DNA from: Ferrovibrio sp041906005
Lineage (GTDB): Bacteria > Pseudomonadota > Alphaproteobacteria > Ferrovibrionales > Ferrovibrionaceae
Direction of reading: 5' to 3'
DNA: 64,000 nucleotides
Assembly: GCF_041906005.1 (NCBI RefSeq)
Contig: NZ_JAYRJY010000002.1
Location: forward strand, 186,001 to 250,000
Part shown: positions 60,445 through 64,000 of the stretch, one piece after another
How the letters are laid out: every line of letters begins with the position of its first letter
Position numbering within the stretch: position 1 is the stretch's first letter
Notes under the pieces: model-generated
Seen by the model: only the letters and a program-made list of their open reading frames with translations
What the model was told of the DNA's origin: nothing
Database searches by the model: none
Program-made: the position numbers and the translations under genes

Positions 60445-60494
60445 TGAGAACACTCTCAATATTGAGATTGTCCTCATTTATGAGAAGGCCCTCA
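60445..60494. promoter_or_regulatory. Three TetR-type operator-like repeats at 18-bp pitch
   Basis: Semi-palindromes TGAGAACACTCTCA (60445-60458), TGAGATTGTCCTCA (60463-60476) and TGAGAAGGCCCTCA (60481-60494) each have the form TGAGA-N4-(T/C)CTCA and start exactly 18 bp apart. They fill the gap between the divergent VOC and tetR genes. The third contains the AGAAGG Shine-Dalgarno of tetR and ends 2 bp before its TTG start, so binding would autoregulate. Confidence 0.75.
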
Positions 60495-60496
60495 TT

Positions 60497-61120
60497 TTGT
60501 CAACGCCAAAGTCAACCCCCAGCAAACGCGACCGCACCCGCCGTCAACTGCTTGATGCGGCAGTGAAAGTTTTTGCCGCCCATGGCGTCGAGGCCGGCAC
60601 GATCCAGGAAATCACCGCAGTGGCCGGCGTCGCCAACGGCACCTTCTACAACTACTTCCAGACCAAGGAAGAAATCATGGAAGCCGCCGCCGTCGCGGTC
60701 GGGGTGGATTACTGCAAGCGGATCGCCGCCAGCTATGCGCATATCCCGGACGGCGCCGAGCGCATGTCGATCGGTGGCCGGCGTTATATGGTGATGGCGC
60801 TGGAACAGCCCGAGCTGGCGCGTTTCATGATATCGGTGGCGGGCTTTTCACCGGTCTGGGCGGTGCAGGTCGAACCTTTCATCCGGGCCGACCTGACGCT
60901 TGGCATCAAACAGAAGCGCTTCCATATCGCCAGCGTACCGGCCGCCATGGACATGATCACCGGCACCAACTACGCCGCGATCAACAGTCTGCTCGCGGGC
61001 AAAGCCGGCAAGAGCCATGTCGCGGCCGTTTCCGCCAGCATCCTGCGCGGCCTGGGCATGGCACCGAAGGACGCCGACGAGATCGCCCGGCGACCGCTGC
61101 CGCCTATGGCTGGAGAATAA
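60497..61120 (+). CDS. TetR family transcriptional regulator
   Basis: A 207-residue repressor with a TTG start. The N-terminal helix-turn-helix is intact: RRQLLDAAVKVFAAHGVEAG, TIQEITAVAGVANGTFYNYF and QTKEEIMEAAAVAVG. The C-terminal ligand domain has no recognised signature. It is divergent from the VOC gene, and the operator-like repeats lie between the two starts, so it probably controls both. Its 3' end overlaps the convergent nitrile hydratase accessory gene by 17 bp. Confidence 0.9.
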   Translation: MSTPKSTPSKRDRTRRQLLDAAVKVFAAHGVEAGTIQEITAVAGVANGTFYNYFQTKEEIMEAAAVAVGVDYCKRIAASYAHIPDGAERMSIGGRRYMVMALEQPELARFMISVAGFSPVWAVQVEPFIRADLTLGIKQKRFHIASVPAAMDMITGTNYAAINSLLAGKAGKSHVAAVSASILRGLGMAPKDADEIARRPLPPMAGE

Positions 61121-61457
61121 TCGGCTGGCCGTGCGGGGTGGCTTTCGCCGCGCGATCCCAGGCCTCGGCACGTTCATGCAGCGCGACATCCGAGGTTGCG
61201 CCCTTGGCCACGACGAGTTTTTCCAGCGCATTCAGCCAGTGCCGGTAATAGGTCTCGCCGGTATCGGGATCGCCGGCGGCCTGCGCGCGCCTGATCTCGG
61301 CGCTCAGGGTCTCGGCCCATTCCGGCCAGGTGAACAGGCCCTTCTGGTGCAACGCCACGGCCATGGCGAAAGCCTGCGCCTCCCACGGCGCGCGGAAGAC
61401 CGGCGCGGCGCTATCGTCGCAGGGCAGATCGGGCAGCAGCGACTTCAGCTCGCTCAT
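61104..61457 (-). CDS. Nitrile hydratase accessory protein (cobalt activator type)
   Basis: A 117-residue protein, homologous to the N-terminal part of the beta subunit and typical of the small third gene of cobalt-type nitrile hydratase operons, which helps insert metal into the alpha subunit. Landmarks are PVFRAPWEAQAFAMAVALHQ, LFTWPEWAETLSAEIRRAQA and YYRHWLNALEKLVV. The ATG overlaps the stop of nthB by 4 bp (ATGA), so it is co-translated. An upstream methionine of the longer frame is not homologous. Confidence 0.9.
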   Translation of the reverse strand: MSELKSLLPDLPCDDSAAPVFRAPWEAQAFAMAVALHQKGLFTWPEWAETLSAEIRRAQAAGDPDTGETYYRHWLNALEKLVVAKGATSDVALHERAEAWDRAAKATPHGQPIILQP

Positions 61458-62113
61458 GCCGGCTCCAGGTAGCTGTCCCAGGCATCGACCGAGACCGACA
61501 GCGTGGGATCGCCCCCCTCGCCCCACAGCTCACGGCCCTCAAAGCGCACGGTATAGAGCCATTGCGGCATCTCGCCCCTGCCCTGCGCGCTGGCATCGGG
61601 GAAGACATGCATGCCATGCAGCAATTCGACGGTGCCGACATGACCGCGCACATATCGTGGCAACCGCGTATGGCCGGCAGGATGCATGTTCTTCGCCCGC
61701 ACGCGGTCGCCGACTTTGAACCGCGCCGGCTGGGTTGTCTCGCGTTCGGTCGGGCCGCCTTTCGCCAGCACGGCCGGCACGACCTCGGCCTTCAGGATGC
61801 GCGGCAGCTGCTTCGGCGGCGCCAGCACGCGGCCGGCCTCGATCTCCTCGCCGCTGACCAGCCCGCGTTCGGCCATCAGCTTCTCCAGACCGGCCAACCA
61901 GATCTCGTAATAGCTCTTGGCGAGGTATTGCGGCGGCGGCAGGCTTTCGCGCGCCGAGCGCGACTGGTCGATGTTCCACTGCCCCGTGGCGCCCATCGCC
62001 AGCGTCATGGCCAGCACGCGCTTCTCCCATTCGGCATGGAAGCGGATGTGTTCGGGTTCGGGCTTTACTGGACCGAAGCCCATCATGCCGCCCATGTCTG
62101 CCGCGCCATTCAT
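61454..62113 (-). CDS. nthB: Nitrile hydratase beta subunit
   Basis: The 219-residue beta subunit, which forms the entrance channel and helps hold the active-site claw. Conserved parts are MGGMMGFGPVKPEPEHIRFH, HAEWEKRVLAMTLAMGATG, SRSARESLPPPQYLAKSYYE (with the arginine that contacts the oxidised cysteines) and the SH3-like C-terminal RVRAKNMHPAGHTRLPRYVR. It is 25 bp after nthA in the minus-strand operon. Confidence 0.95.
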   Translation of the reverse strand: MNGAADMGGMMGFGPVKPEPEHIRFHAEWEKRVLAMTLAMGATGQWNIDQSRSARESLPPPQYLAKSYYEIWLAGLEKLMAERGLVSGEEIEAGRVLAPPKQLPRILKAEVVPAVLAKGGPTERETTQPARFKVGDRVRAKNMHPAGHTRLPRYVRGHVGTVELLHGMHVFPDASAQGRGEMPQWLYTVRFEGRELWGEGGDPTLSVSVDAWDSYLEPA

Positions 62114-62138
62114 GGCGCATATCCTCTTCTTGGGCCGT

Positions 62139-62804
62139 TCATGCCGGCACCTCCGCCGGATCGCGGGCCAGCCCGGTGCCGATCATGCTGTCGCGCGTCA
62201 CCAGTTTCGCCAGCCGCTCCTCGCTCCAGCCCTCGGTGCCGGCCGGACGTTCGGGGATGACGAGATAGCGCACCTCGGCCGTGGAATCCCACAGCTTGAT
62301 CTGCTTGCCGGCCGGAAGGGTGACGCCGAAATCCTTCAGCACGTCGCGCGGATCGATCACCGCGCGCGAACGGTAGGCCGCCGACTTGTACCAGACCGGC
62401 GGCAGGCCCAGCACCGGCCACGGATAGCAGGAGCACAAAGTACAGACGACCATGTTGTGGGTGTCGGGCGTGTTCTCCACCGCCACCATATGCTCGCCCT
62501 GGCGGCCGCTATATCCCAGCGACACGATGGCCGCCGTGGCATCCCTGCGCAGCCAGTCGCGATAGGCCGGATCGCTCCAGGCTTTCGCCACCACATGGGC
62601 GCCGTTATGCGGCCCGACCTTGGTTTCGTAGGTTTCGATCAGCACATCCAGCGCAGCGGGATCGACATAACCCTTTTCGACCAGGATGCTTTCCAGCGCG
62701 CGCACGCGCAGTTCCACATCGCTCAGTTCGCTGCCGTGATGGTGCTCATGACCGTGATGATCATGATGGTCGTGATGATGGTGGTCGTGATCGTGCTGGC
62801 TCAT
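62139..62804 (-). CDS. nthA: Nitrile hydratase alpha subunit (cobalt type) with His-rich N-terminus
   Basis: The 221-residue catalytic subunit that converts nitriles to amides. The metal claw is C121-T-L-C124-S-C126 in VVCTLCSCYPWPVLG; the Thr after the first Cys marks the Co(III) form (iron enzymes have CSLCSC). WYKSAAYRSRAVIDPR and the C-terminal WSEERLAKLVTRDSMIG are typical. The first 24 residues hold 14 histidines and four aspartates (MSQHDHDHHHHDHH...), absent from classic alpha subunits and likely metal binding. It begins 9 bp after the histidine kinase stop. Confidence 0.95.
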   Translation of the reverse strand: MSQHDHDHHHHDHHDHHGHEHHHGSELSDVELRVRALESILVEKGYVDPAALDVLIETYETKVGPHNGAHVVAKAWSDPAYRDWLRRDATAAIVSLGYSGRQGEHMVAVENTPDTHNMVVCTLCSCYPWPVLGLPPVWYKSAAYRSRAVIDPRDVLKDFGVTLPAGKQIKLWDSTAEVRYLVIPERPAGTEGWSEERLAKLVTRDSMIGTGLARDPAEVPA

Positions 62805-62813
62805 GGCCCGAGC

Positions 62814-64000
62814 TTAGCAAGCCGGCGCCGGCAAAGCCAACACCGCGCGCAGGCCCCGCGGGGTCTGCTCCGGCATATGGTCTTCCAGCCGCAGGGAGCC
62901 ACCATGCAGCTTCGCAATTGCAGCAACGAGGCTGAGGCCCAGCCCGACGCCCTCGGCGGCCGAGCGGCTGCTGTCGCCGCGATAGAATCGGTCGGTGGCA
63001 CGGCCCCGTTCTTCTTCCGTCAGGCCAGGTCCGGTATCGGTAACGGTAATGGCAACGCCATTCGCGCCGTCCCGCACCAGGCCAAGCCGGATGTTGCCTC
63101 CCGACGGCGTGTATTTGATGGCATTGTCGAGCAGGTTGCCCACAGCCTGGGCCAGCAGCGAGGGATCGCCGTCGGCGGTCAGACCCGGCGCGGTTTCCAG
63201 CGTGAAGCTGAGCCCCCGCGCCTCCGCCGCCGGGCCGTAAAGTTCGGCCGTGTCGGCCACCAGGGCGGCGAGATCGACTGTCTTGAAACCGGCGCGGCGC
63301 AGGCCGCTGTCGATCTCGGCCAGCCGCAGCAGGGCGTTGAATATGCCGATCAGCCGGTCGATGCCGCCAATGGCGGCGGCGACCTCGTCCAATGTTGCTT
63401 CCGGCCCTTCGGCGCGGCGCAGCAGGCTTTCCAGCCGCGCCCGCACCTCGGCCAGCGGCGTGCGCAGGTCATGGGCGATCGCGTTCGATACATTGCGCAC
63501 GCCTTCGATCAGCTGCTGGATCTGGTCCAGCATGCGGTTGATCGTTTGCACAAGCTGGTCGAACTCGTCGTTCCCCGGACCGGCCGGGACGCGGCGGGCC
63601 AGATCGCCCTGCACGATGGCGGTGGCGGTGCGATTGATGTTTTCGATGCGGCTTTGCACGCCACGGCGCAGCAGCCAGCCGCCGAGCAGCGCGAAGCCCA
63701 CGACGACGGCGCCGATCCAGATCAGGCTGCGCAGGAACAGGTTGCGGATCGCCACCCGCTCCTGCACGTCGCGGCCGACCAGAAGCTGGTAATTGCCCGG
63801 CAGCACCACATGCAGGATGCGGGTGGCATGCAGCTTGCCGCGATAGACCAGCTCCACCTCGTACCAGCCCGGCGCTGGCCCGACCTTGAGCGGCCAGGCA
63901 TCCACATTGCCGCCCAGCGGGCGCAGGCGCGGATCGGTGAGCAGGTAGATCGCCTTGCCATCGGCGGATTCCGCTTCGACACGCTCGTTCATTGTCTGGA
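62814..64000 (-). CDS. Sensor histidine kinase, 5' end outside window
   Basis: The frame remains open to the window edge, so the N-terminus and probably the first membrane helix are missing. Numbering from the methionine at 63992: a periplasmic part up to about 85, a membrane helix at about 87-109 (SLIWIGAVVVGFALLGGWLL), a HAMP domain (IENINRTATAIVQGDLARRV), the H-box with H174 (NAIAHDLRTPLAEVR) and an ATPase domain (NLLDNAIKYTPSG, DTGPGLTEEERGR, GVGLGLSLVAAI). It resembles OmpR-linked kinases; its response regulator would lie outside the window. Being 9 bp upstream of the nitrile hydratase genes, it may share their transcript. Confidence 0.9.
   Translation of the reverse strand, partial: QTMNERVEAESADGKAIYLLTDPRLRPLGGNVDAWPLKVGPAPGWYEVELVYRGKLHATRILHVVLPGNYQLLVGRDVQERVAIRNLFLRSLIWIGAVVVGFALLGGWLLRRGVQSRIENINRTATAIVQGDLARRVPAGPGNDEFDQLVQTINRMLDQIQQLIEGVRNVSNAIAHDLRTPLAEVRARLESLLRRAEGPEATLDEVAAAIGGIDRLIGIFNALLRLAEIDSGLRRAGFKTVDLAALVADTAELYGPAAEARGLSFTLETAPGLTADGDPSLLAQAVGNLLDNAIKYTPSGGNIRLGLVRDGANGVAITVTDTGPGLTEEERGRATDRFYRGDSSRSAAEGVGLGLSLVAAIAKLHGGSLRLEDHMPEQTPRGLRAVLALPAPAC

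Overview
The window is a high-G+C chromosomal segment from an alphaproteobacterium, most likely a free-living Rhodospirillales-type organism. This rests on the gene order rpiB-glyA-nrdR-ribD-ribE-ribB(A)-ribH-nusB-thiL, an NDUFS4-like complex I accessory protein, a K+-independent proton pyrophosphatase, a Mg-type HemB, a MotAB stator and a TRAP transporter set. Nearly all of it looks like ordinary vertically inherited chromosome. The clear exception is an A+T-rich 2.7 kb insert at a tRNA-Arg gene (about 44.1-46.8 kb).

Layout. 0-4.7 kb: end of cobS, hppA, an MFS carrier and a FliL-like gene. 4.7-11.9 kb: one long minus-strand run for C1, riboflavin and thiamine cofactor metabolism. 12.1-17.6 kb: a complete Liv-type branched-chain amino acid ABC transporter with two small companion genes. 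17.7-18.9 kb: a Rid-family protein that lacks the catalytic arginine, a possible small membrane peptide and a PRC-barrel protein. 18.9-22.0 kb: a valine catabolic operon. 22.2-26.7 kb: a membrane histidine kinase, an orphan HigA-like regulator abutting hemB, and a second beta-hydroxyacid dehydrogenase. 26.9-33.5 kb: a FlaG-like protein, a penicillin acylase family enzyme, motAB, an RDD protein and the leucyl-transferase Bpt. 33.6-38.3 kb: two tandem TRAP binding proteins converging on dctQM. 38.7-43.8 kb: two unknown conserved proteins, a pentapeptide repeat protein, a ureohydrolase and an SDR.

44.1-46.8 kb holds the most interesting structure. An intact tRNA-Arg(TCT) and a 38-bp copy of its 5' half flank a single gene for an RloC-like anticodon nuclease. 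That protein shows an ABC-type ATPase, a zinc-hook CxxC and an R-x3-E...H nuclease triad. No integrase is present, and the nuclease gene reads directly into the tRNA-Arg gene 52 bp downstream. It looks like a one-gene defence island.

46.9-64 kb: the NDUFS4-like gene, tRNA-Pro, DUF192 and HDAC-family genes. A TPP riboswitch-controlled thiamine-precursor transporter follows, whose Shine-Dalgarno sequence lies inside the aptamer. Then come a PAS protein, a two-domain cold-shock protein and a Panacea-like protein. Next are a form II molybdenum hydroxylase operon (coxG, coxS, coxL, coxM), a dihaem cytochrome c, and an extradiol-dioxygenase-like gene divergent from a TetR regulator across three evenly spaced operator-like repeats. 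The window ends with a cobalt-type nitrile hydratase whose alpha subunit starts with a 14-His tail, downstream of a histidine kinase cut by the window edge.

Coordinates were derived by reading the sequence. No database search, folding or alignment program was run, so family calls rest on motifs and start sites on Shine-Dalgarno sequences and overlaps.
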